64,000 nucleotides of DNA from Dipylidium caninum (GCA_017562135.1 QEYB01001446.1:186001-250000), one strand, 5' to 3'; counted from the stretch's first letter, positions 49,601 to 59,723 are shown. A program made the numbers and translations. The notes: generated from the letters alone by a model not told the origin.

Positions 49601-52600
49601 GGTATAGCAACCAACACGGAAATGGGGATTATTATTTCCCCGATGCGGCCTGAATTATTCCTTAGAGGATAAATAAGGCGAATGGAGTCGCAGTTGGATT
49701 AGTGGCGGAAGTAAGCCCAACCGCCTCAGCGATGCTGCATGGGTTCATGGAGTCTGCAGTCTTATCTTACAGGAGCAACTAAACCCGATGTGTTCCTTTA
49801 ATTTCACAACGTAAGGCCTCTCATCAAGGTGTTGGGAAGTCCGAAGATTTGTTGCAACTTGCATACCTTCATTGTCCATCATCTCTCGTGGAAATATTTG
49901 TTCAAATGCAGTTACATTGAGTAAATTTCCCTCCTTCCCTTTCAATGGCGACTTCTGGATTAGCCGCCTTAGTGTAAGAGAAAAGCCATTCCACCTTTTG
50001 TGTCCTCACCTGTTTTCTGACAAATGACCTTGAAATCCCCAACCGTCGTTGGTGGACTTTGCTGAATCCTTATTATTAACTCGTTTCATTCAAAACCCTC
50101 CATTTCGGTGCATTCTCCTCTCTTTCCACCTTGCCGTGTTTCAGGCACTTTGAGGGTGTTTCAGCTCTCGTCCCCTCAACTGTTGACTAGTAGTGACAGT
50201 CTCGAAAGGGGATAATACCAGCGAGGTTTAATGGCAGCACACTTTTGCATATTTTCTCATCCGATTAGCACTCACGAGGCTTTTCTCGTGCTGCTTTAAC
50301 TTCACAACACAAGGCTTCGCGTGAATGTGCTGCGAGGTCTGAAAAATTCCTGCAACTTGCATATCTTCACTGTCTACAATCTTTCGTGGAAACATTTGCT
50401 CAAAGGCAATTACATCGAGTAATTTCCCCTTCTCTCCTCTCAATGGCGACCTCTAGAGCAGCCGCCTTTGCGGGCAATGCGGCCCGATTGTTGTCTCGCA
50501 GTGGGGCCCCAACCGAATTCACTCTCCTCCCCACCCACACTGTTAGTTACTCTCTTGTAGATTATGAGCTTTGCGACGGTCTTGTCTTAGCTGTTAGTAA
50601 CTCTCCAAACATCTGTGTTCGTCGACGGCCTCCGGAACAATCATAGTCAACTTGAGGTCCGCATAATTCCTCTTTTCCCTAAAATCTGCCGAAAAATTGC
50701 ATCGCATCCCATGCAAGCAACTCATTTGTCTAGTTGGCGGTCTAGTCCCACTCTCGAGTTAATGTTGTAATGTCAAGAGGTGCGAAAGGCAACTTATTTT
50801 GCAGAAGTTTCCACCATCTGACGGAGGGGAGACGTAAACCGGATGACCGATGTGCCACATAATTGCCCTACAGACTTAAACGCCTTCCTTGCCATTCTTA
50901 TCGTCCACCCTGAGGACACTTTCCTTCCTCACAGCACGCATTCCTCCGCTCGTCCATTATTTACACTCAGCCGCCTAAGTCCAACCTTTTCGGAGACCTT
51001 CCTGACCGTGACAATTTCTTCAACGCTTTAATGGCTGCATTTAATTCGGCAGCTTACGACTGCTTTCGCCTCAGTTCCTTCTTGCCTCGCTCCACATCTG
51101 TCCATTATGCGACACAGACGTTGAATGCCACCCTTTGGGCCTCATCGTGGCTCCGTTAACCCGCTGTACCTTCACAGCCGGTGCTCCTCTTCCCTCATGC
51201 CTTAACTCTGCTTCTTTGAACAACCGGAATTGGGGCTGGTTGTTCTTTCGGAAGTGAGTCCCTCAGTCCTACACTCTCCCATCGTGGCTAATTTCCTCAC
51301 AAAATCCTTAAAGGCTGCACGATAACTGAGCAGTCTGGCACCTGTAGAGCCACATGCTGTCTCTTTCACCGCCTGACAAGCAGCTCCTCTCAATTTCCCT
51401 CTACGTCTGCTTGTTCCTTTGTTGGATGACAATGGATGTGACACGGGAGCTGTGTCCAATGGTTTCGTGTTTAATGTGAGCGTATACAGGAGAAAAGCAT
51501 CAAGTGAGCATCGGGCCTTTTACATCTACGCCCTCGAATTTCTCCGGGTATTCCCAAAAAACCATTTTTTCCGAGCCCTCCTTGGGGAATTAGTGGCGTT
51601 GGACACTCATCCGCGCTGTGGGAGCAGATGTTCATCCCCAAAGTCGGAGGGGTTTGCACCATCCCGGAAGACATTTACCTGAAGTCGCTCGGAGCAATGA
51701 GATACGAAGTCATATGACTCTCCCTCATTTTCTCGCCGAAAAGCATCTGTTCTGGCTACCTTTTCGCGTTATAAGCTTTGGTCATACATGACTTTCTCGA
51801 AATTAACTCTCCTCCAAGCCTTCCGTGTGTGGCTGCATGGGTTTAGTGGAGTCGGAGTGGGACTGCGTTGGGTCTGCCGGAGCTTTCACTCTTTCGACTA
51901 CACTATGTTGGCGTTAAGTGAACCAGACGTTGTCTAAACCCGTCTCTGTAACTCCTGAGTAAAAAGTAGTCGCCGAAATCACCATCGTTTTCGTCCACCT
52001 CACCCGCCACCACCCGAAATTCCTAGAATTTCGCAATTGTCTTAATTAAACTATTGCCACCTCTGTTAATGGTCCACGGCGGCAATAGTCTGTTTACGGA
52101 ACTGTCTGACTAAACCATTTGCTTTACTGCGTCCACTGTAGTGTTGACTCTTTGGCGGCGTTTTGCATGCTGCTTCGACGGCATTGCTTCTCCTCAGCCT
52201 CCATTCAACTGGAAAGAAAGCATTTTGCTAGACGTGGACCTCGTCTGTAATCCTGGACTTGCGTCTAGATTCTAGCACCGGTGGCTTTGGGCGTCTCGAT
52301 CACGAGTAGGCTCGGTTGAGAGGCCTTTTTCAGCTGCGTAGCTGTCTCCACCGTGAAATGATGGCGGTGAACTCCGTGACATAAAAGTGCTCAGAGCTTG
52401 TAAGGATAAAGCGCGAGCTTAACACTCAGGGGAAGATGTTATAGTGTTTCCTAACATTGAATACCACCGAACTCAGGACATCGGTCTTAGAAGCCTTGAC
52501 GACGGCATAATCTATTATATTCGTCATGACGGCTGAAGGTGACTTATTCTCTCTTCTTCAGCTTCTGTCCAACGTTTATCAGACTCAGAGCCTCTTGCCC

Positions 52601-54952
52601 AGCCACTTGGTATCGGGTGCCACTTCGACGACAACCACGACAATGCCATCGACGCCAGCTGTGACGACAGCATTGGCAGATGTTGACAAAACGAGCGTCT
52701 TCTCGCTGTCCTCCACTCAATCGCCCGTCCTCCTTCAGTCCTCATCGTTTAGCACCACTCCTTCCGATCTGGAGCGTCTGGCCCTGCGACAGGAGGTGGA
52801 GGAGACACGGAGCAAGTTGAATGCTGTGGGTGTTTTAACTTGATAGCGTTGTCTTTTGCTCCTTGGTCACCTCGGAACCAATTCATCACCACTTTCTTTG
52901 CCAGTATCCTCAAACAGTCTTCATTCAGATATTCCATTCATACAGTTAATGTATGCGTTTGCCTCTCTTGTCAGTTCAGGCGTAGGAAATCCCCCATATT
53001 CGCAAAAAGTCTATTGTGCCCTTAAATTCCGTACTGTTTATTTGTTTAAATGTTTAATTCTCCATATGGGGGTGGTACAATGTATCTTACGCGAGGGAAA
53101 TGGGTAACTCACGATGACCTTGGCTGGGCCTTTTGATTGGCGCATTGTCCACCAATCGCATACGGTGGCAGTTCAGCGCGCCCTTGGCTTCGTATGAAGT
53201 TGGGAAAAGATCGGAATGTCCGACACATGCGCGCTTTAAAGGGTTTATTTACCACCCACAAATTCACATTCATCATCTCCATGTTGATAATACATGTTAT
53301 TAAAGGACATTTGTTGCCCTCGACTGGGTGTAATTCACTTCATCGAATCGGGAATTCCATGTTTCTGCGGTGTCCCCCCCCGAGGGCTCTCCCTTCGCTC
53401 AAACTCTGCAATACGCAGGCCCTTCTCAGTTAGTCGTAAGAGGGCTTGGCGATCACGCTGTGTACGCATTCGACCTTGCACGATAAACCGACTGTTCGTG
53501 CATTTATGTATTTTATTTCCATGGAATTACTGAAAATGGGTGACAATTGGTTCGGGCTGGTACTTTCGACAGTATAATGGGGCAGGTCTTTGAATTGGCC
53601 GCGCTACTACTCCTACTTAGCCAAGTAGTATTCAACGCGGACTTGATATGACATTCAACTCTGAAAGTGGACACGATATTGACATAACATAAGACGGGCA
53701 AACAAATAGGATTCGCGTATCCAAGGAAGGAAGGGTGAGAAATGTGGACTACATCTTATTCAGTCTATACTCCTTTCTCTTCCAGACTCTGCAAGATCTG
53801 GAAACGCTGCGGTGTGAATGTGCTGAACAAACGCAACAGACAATGGCATTGCAATTAGTGATTCGCCAAATTGTGATGATCCTTTTCAATCACCTCGTGG
53901 AGGTTCGACGGTTGCAGGACAAACCCCCACCGACATCGTCTCCAACGACCGTGACTAATACAGCTTCGTCGTCGTCGTCGTCGTCATCACCATCGCGGGA
54001 CCTTAGCCTCACCTTTCTCAACGACCTTCTGCGTGTACTCCTCTGCGATCCAACTGTACGGTCGGCACTTAGCAACGATGCCGCTGTCGCCCCGCTTCCC
54101 GCCGTGTCCACTGCTGCTTCTGCCGCCGGCGTCCCTAAGCGACCATCTTCGTTGCGACGCAAATCCTCCTCCAATGTGAGTTCCCTTGTGTGCCTTGACC
54201 TCGTCCAACTAGGCACGGACACGTTCTGTCGCCGAGCTGCACTGCCACGGCAGTGGAGATGTAAATCAGAACTTACGTGCAAACAACTAAGTAGCTTGCC
54301 ACTTCCCCCAAATCATTAATCCCAAGATGAGTTAAGTCAGTTCAACCTTCGACTGTCTACATTCCTTTAGTACGTTGGTTGCTCTCGCGTCGTCCTCCCT
54401 CCCCCTCTCCCTCCCCCCCCCCTCCTCGCCTTGCCCATCTCCACTTTCTGTCACTAAGTATTTCTTTACCGAGTTTGAGAGTTGTGCGCTTTGTTGTGCG
54501 ACGCTGGGTGGAAGAAACCGCTTAATTTGGCGCTTTGGCGAAGTCGTGACTGGATAAACCGGCTCCGCGGCTAAAATGCGCCGAGGCGTAGATCGGGCGG
54601 TGGGACAACTAGGCGAGAGGGGGGCTGGCAGAGGGAGATTGATGGGATTGTGATGGCTAAGTGATGATGCAATATATTCTTTCTCTCACTCTCTCTCCAG
54701 CCTCCAGGTTCGTGGGGTGCCGGTGGCGTTTTGGAAGATCTGAAAGAGGAGGATCAATCACGAATTGCTTCATTGGAGGAGAGTACTTCCTTCGAGGAGG
54801 ACCTCCGTCTCACCCTCTTCTCCTCTTCACACAGCCATCTCCGTCGCCATCATCATCATCATCAACAGCAACAGCAACAATCGCAGCATTCAGTGGAGCA
54901 ATCATCCAGCGCCAGCAACAACAATGTCAAAAACAACATGCTGAATCCCTAG
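13478..54952 (+). CDS. UNK: Unkempt: CCCH-type zinc-finger RNA-binding protein, at least 12 exons over 41 kb
   Basis: Secure or likely exons: 13603-13812, 13877-14148, 19681-19934, 26587-26893, 38273-38625, 42295-42438, 42513-42689, 45322-45649, 46690-46915, 52562-52825, 53786-54175, 54701-54952 (TAG), about 1,058 codons. The 5' exon is uncertain (13478-13527 is the candidate used for this start), and at least one exon is missing between 26893 and 38273. The first four exons encode all six CCCH fingers in two sets of three, nearly collinear with human and fly Unkempt. A long low-complexity Ser/Thr/Pro/Gln region follows, then a coiled coil. Unkempt binds mRNA through its fingers (UAG/U-rich sites are known for mammalian UNK) and represses translation. 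The RING finger that ends animal Unkempt is not seen. The human protein is about 810 residues; this one is longer through low-complexity expansion. Confidence 0.93.
13603..13812 (+). CDS. UNK: Unkempt exon: CCCH finger 1 and start of finger 2
   Basis: After acceptor CGCATTTTTAG the exon reads YLNEFRTTQC, then C..HNHRPYTCFYWH (finger 1), the basic KRRRPIKKSDGTFNYNPDVYC linker, and CDKYDENSGTCPDGDA. Human Unkempt has CTQHRPYTCFHWH and DGTFNYSPDVYCTKYDEATG at the same places. The GC|GTAAGT donor splits finger 2. Confidence 0.95.
13877..14148 (+). CDS. UNK: Unkempt exon: end of CCCH finger 2 and finger 3
   Basis: Follows a 64-base intron. CPYAHRNAGDTERRYHPRY completes finger 2, and YKTG-type finger 3 appears as FKTGNC...CVKNGLHCAFAHG, followed by LPVYDIREVQ. 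Human has GDTERRYHLRYYKTG, CTKNGLHCAFAHG and SPVYDIRELQ. It ends AAT G|GTAACT in phase 1. Confidence 0.96.
14149..19680 (+). other. Unkempt intron, 5.5 kb
   Basis: From GTAACT to CTCTCGACAG. It contains a CT-repeat (about 16545-16570) and several open frames of 60-119 codons on both strands with no recognisable domain. I see no nested gene. Confidence 0.65.
16545..16570 (+). repeat. CT microsatellite
   Basis: A (TC)n run in an unkempt intron, slightly interrupted at both ends. Confidence 0.85.
19681..19934 (+). CDS. UNK: Unkempt exon: CCCH fingers 4 and 5
   Basis: Encodes ARYKTESCRKPPRMCRQGYS with CPYYHNGKDKRR (finger 4) and YRSTPCPAV...CDAGDACTFCHTRTEQQFHPE (finger 5). Human reads YKTEPCKKPPRLCRQGYACPYYHNSKDRRR and CQYCHTRTEQQFHPE. 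It ends GAG|GTGTGT in phase 0. Confidence 0.96.
19935..26586 (+). other. Unkempt intron, 6.7 kb
   Basis: From GTGTGT to TTCCATTTGCAG. A 12-base G run sits near 20842, and a purine-rich GA/G tract near 24160-24206. Open frames of up to about 120 codons show no domain. No nested gene was recognised. Confidence 0.65.
26587..26893 (+). CDS. UNK: Unkempt exon: CCCH finger 6 and Ala/Ser-rich linker
   Basis: IYKSTKCNDVLNSGYCPRGP followed by FCAFAHADSE is finger 6; human is IYKSTKCNDMQQSGSCPRGPFCAFAH. A run of nine Ala and one Val, then Ser-rich sequence, follows. The donor CACAG|GTTTGA leaves phase 1, which does not match the next recognised exon at 38273. Confidence 0.95.
28850..28872 (+). CDS. 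UNK: Candidate unkempt micro-exon
   Basis: A strong acceptor (GTGCTTTGTCCTCCAG) and a consensus donor (GAA|GTGAGT) enclose 23 bases. The entry phase matches the exon ending at 26893 and gives DGRGKSVE. It exits in phase 0, so one more exon would still be required before 38273. Supported only by splice signals. Confidence 0.25.
30024..30054 (+). repeat. (GGGGA)n tract, potential G-quadruplex
   Basis: At least four GGGG runs separated by single A, followed by eight G, on the sense strand of an unkempt intron. Such a tract meets the usual G-quadruplex pattern in pre-mRNA and in DNA. Confidence 0.8.
38273..38625 (+). CDS. UNK: Unkempt exon: Ser/Thr/Ala-rich low-complexity segment
   Basis: After the excellent acceptor TTTCTCCCTTCAG the frame reads RGLKMRIRHRSGGTAGS, then Thr/Ala runs (ATTTTATAAAAAATTNT) and SARRKISVEAAKFPRMR. 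RRKIS is a possible basophilic kinase site. It ends AGA T|GTGAGT in phase 1, which fits the next exon. No direct alignment with human Unkempt is visible. Confidence 0.75.
38626..42294 (+). other. Unkempt intron, 3.7 kb
   Basis: From GTGAGT to CCATCCTCTTGCAG. It contains a GT microsatellite at 40668-40695. A 110-codon frame at 40239-40571 ends at a good GTAAGT donor but does not fit the exon phases on either side, so it is not included as an exon. Confidence 0.6.
40668..40695 (+). repeat. GT microsatellite
   Basis: An uninterrupted (GT)14 run in an unkempt intron. Confidence 0.95.
42295..42689 (+). CDS. UNK: Unkempt exon pair with Ser, Gln and His tracts, two possible frames
   Basis: The acceptor CTCTTGCAG enters LESCASLLESYARGF, then SSSSSSS and a Gln/His tract (QQQQQHHHQQQPQQ). 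I favour a 74-base intron, 42439-42512, because the downstream frame then reads as ordinary globular sequence: HPDNEYLNSLITEELRTQL and TSPEESHQQQLFK. It ends AAG G|GTAAGA in phase 1, matching exon 45322. Read without that intron, the whole exon is also open and fits an acceptor at 45332. Confidence 0.7.
42690..45321 (+). other. Unkempt intron, 2.6 kb
   Basis: A short AC repeat lies at about 42790-42812 and a TTCAC tandem run near 42871-42890. No coding exon is required by phase, and none was seen. Confidence 0.6.
45322..45649 (+). CDS. UNK: Unkempt exon: Ser/Pro-rich linker
   Basis: After acceptor ATTCCTCCATTAG it encodes QSPLSCLLRQMQLSNQQ, GLFDDDPLGGVTISPLGSPRG, then Ser/Thr/Pro-rich sequence and ADTEAFDFPC, ending AG|GTGTGT in phase 2. 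GVTISPLGSPRG holds SP sites typical of proline-directed kinases. A second AG 11 bases downstream (45331-45332) would shift the entry frame. Confidence 0.8.
46690..46915 (+). CDS. UNK: Unkempt exon with Cys cluster
   Basis: Acceptor TTTCACTTGCAG opens SCGCCCRAHGGAGQDS and then LHSMTSEGQDSALALSE to GAFGSM|GTAGGT. Phases fit both neighbours. The CGCCC cluster is odd for a low-complexity linker; a palmitoylation or metal-binding role would be guesswork. Confidence 0.78.
48421..48733 (+). repeat. Direct repeat A, copy 1
   Basis: 313 bases that recur at 49981-50292 with about 15 differences and one single-base gap, roughly 95% identity. The first 60 bases are identical. No target-site duplication or terminal inverted repeat was evident by eye. 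Confidence 0.92.
49797..49970 (-). repeat. Direct repeat B, copy 1, with short antisense frame
   Basis: 174 bases aligned without gaps to 50295-50468 at roughly three-quarters identity. Antisense, both copies keep an open frame: here AFEQIFPREM, DNEGMQVA, TSQHLDERP and VVKLKEH. Product unknown; possibly a fragment of a repeat-encoded protein. Confidence 0.7.
49981..50292 (+). repeat. Direct repeat A, copy 2
   Basis: Second copy of the A unit, offset 1,560 bases from copy 1. It is flanked on both sides by copies of repeat B, giving the order A1 ... B1-A2-B2. Confidence 0.92.
50295..50468 (-). repeat. Direct repeat B, copy 2, with short antisense frame
   Basis: Counterpart of 49797-49970. The antisense frame reads AFEQMFPRKI, DSEDMQVA, TSQHIHAKP and VVKLKQH, with many conservative replacements and no stop inside the shared block. 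It begins immediately after copy 2 of repeat A. Confidence 0.7.
52562..52825 (+). CDS. UNK: Unkempt exon: Thr/Ser-rich segment and start of coiled coil
   Basis: Acceptor TCTCTCTTCTTCAG opens LLSNVYQTQSLLPSHLV, then Thr/Ser-rich sequence. The end is DLERLALRQEVEETRSKLNA, matching human AELARLRQELDEANSTIK at the start of the Unkempt coiled coil. The donor GCT|GTGGGT is chosen over GTG G|GTGTTT because phase 0 fits the next exon. Confidence 0.88.
53786..54175 (+). CDS. UNK: Unkempt exon: rest of coiled coil
   Basis: After TTTCTCTTCCAG it continues TLQDLETLRCECAEQTQQTM with heptad spacing, then LVIRQIVMILFNHLVEVRRL, a Ser run and SLTFLNDLLRVLLCDPTV. It ends AAT|GTGAGT. The helical part corresponds to the pre-RING coiled coil of Unkempt orthologues. 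Confidence 0.88.
54701..54952 (+). CDS. UNK: Unkempt terminal exon with His/Gln tract, no RING finger
   Basis: After TCTCTCTCCAG it encodes GVLEDLKEEDQSRIASLEE, EEDLRLTLF, then HHHHH and QQQQQQ and a polar tail ending NNMLNP with TAG at 54950-54952. No Cys/His RING pattern (human CLKCQEQKR...CQHAALC...CPIC) occurs in this exon or in the three frames of the next kilobases. Confidence 0.85.
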   Translation, partial: PPGSWGAGGVLEDLKEEDQSRIASLEESTSFEEDLRLTLFSSSHSHLRRHHHHHQQQQQQSQHSVEQSSSASNNNVKNNMLNP

Positions 54953-55035
54953 GCCGCCCACATTGTCACCTTCTCTCAGGGAAGCCGGTCACTCTCCATA
55001 CACCGCCGTTCATCCAGCCTCCCCACCCACGTAGT

Positions 55036-55060
55036 CACACACACACACACACACACACAC
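55036..55060 (+). repeat. AC microsatellite in unkempt 3' UTR
   Basis: An uninterrupted (CA)n run about 85 bases after the unkempt stop codon. Confidence 0.92.
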
Positions 55061-55103
55061 GCCCTCCTGCCCACCGAGGCCATCCACCCAATTGCCCACC
55101 TAT

Positions 55104-55186
55104 CGGTTGAGTGGTTGATTTCGATCGGTTGATTGGCTGTTCGATTGAATGGTTGATCGATTGATTGGTTGGTTGACTGATTGACC
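55104..55186 (+). repeat. Imperfect GGTTGATT minisatellite
   Basis: Irregular tandem copies of GGTTGATT/GATTGGTT variants, likely in the unkempt 3' UTR. Confidence 0.75.
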
Positions 55187-55401
55187 TAGGCATTTATACT
55201 TTTCACCACCGCCTTTTCCATCTCCTCACCGCCCCATTCCCCTTATTTTCGTTTCTTTTTTTCTATAGACGTCTTGTCCCATCCGCTTTTTGGGTAGTAT
55301 CCATCTCTGTTTTTGGTACTTAAAAAGGCGAGAAAGAAAAAGACGCAAGAAGCCAGCGAAAATTGTGTGTGTGCGTGCGCGTATGTGTGTTGGCGCGTCT
55401 C

Positions 55402-55436
55402 CTTCTCTCTCTATCTCTCTCTCTCTCTCTCTCTCT
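55402..55436 (+). repeat. CT microsatellite
   Basis: A (CT)n tract, interrupted by one A, downstream of unkempt. Confidence 0.9.
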
Positions 55437-55585
55437 ATTTTGTAACCCTGCTGCCATATAGGTTTTCTACATCTCATTTTGCCATTCAACGCGCGTTTTA
55501 TTTGCTGACTTTCCTCCTCTCTGTTTTTTATGACTGCTTAGACATCCACCGCCACTCTCTGTCACTGACACTATTTAGTAACACC

Positions 55586-55613
55586 TATTATTATTATTAT
55601 TATTACTACTAAT
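55586..55613 (+). repeat. ATT trinucleotide repeat
   Basis: A (TTA)n run ending in TACTACTAATTATT. Confidence 0.9.
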
Positions 55614-58600
55614 TATTGAAATTGTTGAAGACACCTCTAGTACTCCTCCCCATCGCTATTTTTGATATGCACATTATGCAACTCGTCTCTGTCTCTCTCT
55701 CTTCCTCTTCCTCTCTGTCTCCTGGTTCTCACCTCCTTGTGTTCTCCTCCTCCACTCTAGCGATCTCCACACACAAGACGCCGCGTGTATACTACTAGTT
55801 GCATTTCAGTATACGTAGCTCCTAATCTTACACGTGACTTTCAGGATGGATGGATGGGTGGGTGGGTGGGTGCGTACTTGACCGTCATTGCCATACCTCC
55901 CGCTGCTGCCCCCGCCGCCCCTCCTCCTCCTCCCCCCTCTGTTTGTCAGTCCACTTCAAGTTTTATACACTAATGACCATTTTCATTTACCCCCTCCTTT
56001 ATATATGCCAATATGATATCCTTATTTATGTCTACGTATGACAACAGCACCACTTTTAATGCTGAAGGGATCAAGTGGTACAAACAGACAAACACACGCA
56101 GAGATGCACTGGGAGAAAGACGTGCGTGGAGAGGGAGGGGCGAGAGACGAAAGCAGATTTTCTTGACACTATTAAACCGTCTCCCTCCCACACACTGCTG
56201 CCTTTTACTAGCTCTCTGAGGGACAGGATGGGGGATTTTGCCGGGTTCATTACTTCTTGATCTGGGCGTAATTGGCTTTGGTGGTCACTTGGGAGGAAGT
56301 CTCTTTGATCGGTCAGCGTTACGCGAGGATGATTTGCTGTTAGTTTGTGAAAGCTACCTGAAGGAGAAAGCACCTGAAAACGCCCTCCCTGTCAGTGGTT
56401 TACCTAGTGTTAAGTAGAAATTCATGAGTGCACTTGTCAAAAAGTAGATTTTACTGAAGCCGCGAGCTGCTTTTGTGGACAATTGTACTGCCTGCGCCGA
56501 GGTGGCGCCGAAAGGTGTTTAACAGACGCGACGTCCACGGGATTTAACCGTTCCACTCGACGAGCTCATCTACCCGTCGTCCTGCAGACGTACCGATGTG
56601 GTTAACTCAGAGCATCCGCCGGACGGCACGCGCGAGGCCATCGTGGAATAGCGTGGAGGCGACCCCGCGTAACGCTGTCCCACCGTCGCTGCCTTCTCCC
56701 CTCTTTTGTGCCTCGGGAGGCCGCGCACGTGGCGCAGAGCATCCGGCTCCTGGAGGGGCATATTTGGAATAGCCTGTTCGTGATGGTTTGCAGAGCTTTA
56801 ACTCCGTGGTCTCGGAGGCTGCGCACCAAACCACTTTGACAGTTGCTTGACAGTCTTAATCGGTCTATTGTTTGTGAGGTTGGTCAGCAACAAATGTGTA
56901 TTGCGAGAGGACGTCAACAAAGTGCTTAAATGTACGACAACTGTGCCCTTAAAAATTCAAGTCTCATCCGGATTCTTGTGGAATTTAGAAATATTTAAAT
57001 GAAGCAAATAATCCCTCGCTGGCAAGAATGCAACCGCCGTATAGTTGATGAGTGACAGGAGATTTATGTAGCTCCCTGGAGAGCAGAAGCGATAGAAGGA
57101 CGTTGAACTGCCTGATTTTCAACCGCTGATTTTACACTTGGCGTCGCTCAGTTCGACCGGGTGAAAAAAAGACACTGTGTGCAACGTAATTTCTAAATGA
57201 CTTTCAAAAAGTTGCCTTTTCAGGAAGTAGTCGCAAAACCTAGAGCTCATTCTTTCTCCCTTCTTTCGAAGCGATTCTCGCAACCTGTATGGTTAAAATC
57301 AATGACCAGAGAAGGGATTAGCTGTCAAAAAGGCTACGGAAGCAACGGTGAGGAGGGAGCTGATGCGAGTAATAAAGTTTTCCGCAGGAAACGGACTGCG
57401 TAAAGGAACTTCGAGAGTCCCAAAAAGGCTTAAGAGGGCGCAATTGAAAATTTTTCAAGCCAAATGACAGCGATAAGGCTGTTATTCCGTAAGTCCCACG
57501 TAAGTGATTATTTTTGTTACTTTACTGACAACTTGCTTTATCTTAAGTATTAAAAGATCCATTTTAAGCTACTCAATCCCTTTTGATACGATCGTCAAGA
57601 GTGGTGGTTCCCCACATTTTGCGAATTTATGGTAAAACTACTAGGGAATTCATGTGTCTTACACGATTGTTACAAGTCCGTGGGGCGTCGCAACATCAAA
57701 CATGGTAGGTCGATCGCGACGGATGTCAGCAGACGACCAATCGGAAGAGTGGCAAATTAGCCAATAGTAAGCCTGCCTGTTGTGCATTTGCCATCAACCG
57801 GATCAAAAAGCTTGGACTGCGCTAGCAGAAGAATTATCATATTTATAGAAAGTGCCTCTTTTAAACAGGTACAGATATGGTAATTAATTAGGAAAGTGGA
57901 AACCGGTTGCACAACAGAACGATGAAGCGAAGAGGCAGCAGCGAGTTTGGAATATAACCCACAGAGGATCAGTAATGGCGATTGTATCAAATCTTTAAAT
58001 ACGACTTCCTATCACGATTTCACTTTATTTGGAAATAAAGTAATGAGCAATTTGGAAGTGTACACCAGCGATCAAGCCTAAACACTTATGATTACAGTCA
58101 AAAGTGACATGCTTCCTATTTCAACTACCTTCGGTAGTTATTACGATTTAGTTAAAATCATTTTTCTATTCCTTTGGTGCAGTATCTCAAAGTTAGGTAT
58201 TGAGGATTAACCGGAGACTAAGAGAATTCACTTTGCGATGATGTGCCCGTTTTCTATTTCCTCCAATCATTTATTCTATAGATTATTAAAAAAACTAGGA
58301 TCGTTTGGATGAATTTTTTGGAAAAACCTGAATTCCTCGAGTGAATTTTCACATGTAAAGGTTTGAACTTGGAGATACTGCCATTATATCAAATAAAAGG
58401 CTTAGCTTTTTTGACGAGAATATACTTATTTAAGAGTAAACGGGAACAGTAGCGGACAACCCATGAGGTGCTAGTCTCATTAGGCGAATTCCAGGGGACA
58501 CCTAAGCCAAGTGGTTTTTTCCAAAGTCATGCAAATTAAAGACGCAAGGGAATGGTGCGCTGGAGTCAGTCTACCTCAAATAATTCAGAACTTCAGAATT

Positions 58601-59723
58601 CACTGAAGGGCTTCACGCATTAATACAAAGCAAAATACATGATATTTTATAATAGTTAATAGAAGGTAGAGACCTCGAGTAGCGTGTTAATATTGTCAAC
58701 TGGCAGATCCCTCTGATAAGTACGGGCTCAGTTTTGAGACATTTTGTCTCTATTTCGAAGGTGACATTTATAAGCATTCGCTGGTGCTCGTTTACGAGTG
58801 GCACGAATGCATCAATTTGGCCTAATAGACATCATCAGACATGACACGCTTTTCGCCAGTGATAATTACGTTTCCGTTGAGGGCAAAAAAGCCCTTACCA
58901 ACCTGGGCAGTCAATAGGAGGCCCTCGGAGCGTGAACCCAGAAGGTTACGTGACTTGGGCAACAAAAACGGAACCACTTTAAACAAAAAAATTGGTAGAT
59001 GGAAAAACGATAAAAACAATGTTTTGACGTACAAGAAAACAGTAACATGCGAGATTCATGTTTTTGTAAGCGCAGAGAACATGGAAGAAATAAAACGAGG
59101 TGACGTTCACTCAACAATTGCGATCAAATGCGATGTAATTATCATGGCTAAACGTGCGGTACATTTCAAATGAAGGTGACGTTTGCGACACTTAATTTGG
59201 GTAATTTGTAGCTCTATTACACAACAAGTAAAGTTGTACACGGTTAAAGGAGAATGTTGCCACTCCTGCATAAAAAGTAATGTAAGTTTGGGATGGAGTT
59301 GTTGATGTCCTTTCATGTAACCGTGTTGCCAAGTTTTACTTCCATGTTCTTGGCCTCAGTCAGTAAAGATACACTTTAATTAAAAAAACAATCAAACATA
59401 TCATAAACGCTAGTATGCCTATACGGCCTGAAGCGTTGCCTCATGTGGAACGAAAACGTTACCATTTTATGTCCGGATTGAAATTACAAAAGTGGGCTCC
59501 TGAGTGTACCAATTCCAAGACAATCTCCCAATCCAAATAGTCAAAGTTGTTTGAAATCAAGGAATGATGGTAGAAAGTTAGCCAGAGTACATACTGACTT
59601 GAGGCACTGAATTCTCCGATATCACAGCCTCACTTTTCTATAACTCCAAGTGTAAAGCAACACTAAATTAAAATTATAACTCATACTTAATTAATTTGAA
59701 AATGCAATAATTTTAGTTTTAGG

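Larger units (their letters stand above)
46916..52561 (+). other. Unkempt intron, 5.6 kb, with direct-repeat cluster
   Basis: From GTAGGT to CTCTCTTCTTCAG. It contains the A and B direct repeats at 48421-50468 (separate entries). The rest has no recognisable gene. Confidence 0.65.
54953..59723. other. Unkempt 3' flank and intergenic region
   Basis: The first kilobase is rich in simple repeats and probably includes the unkempt 3' UTR. From about 57 kb the sequence is AT-rich. A 110-codon frame (58841-59173 +) and overlapping antisense frames (58613-59034) match no family I know. AATAAA hexamers occur at 57371, 58034 and 58391, none clearly tied to unkempt. Confidence 0.55.

Noticed and set aside
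54375..54557. Cys-rich peptide FESCALCCATLGG in the last unkempt intron, checked as a RING remnant
   Set aside because: Spacing does not fit a RING finger, and including it would put it before the well-supported last exon.
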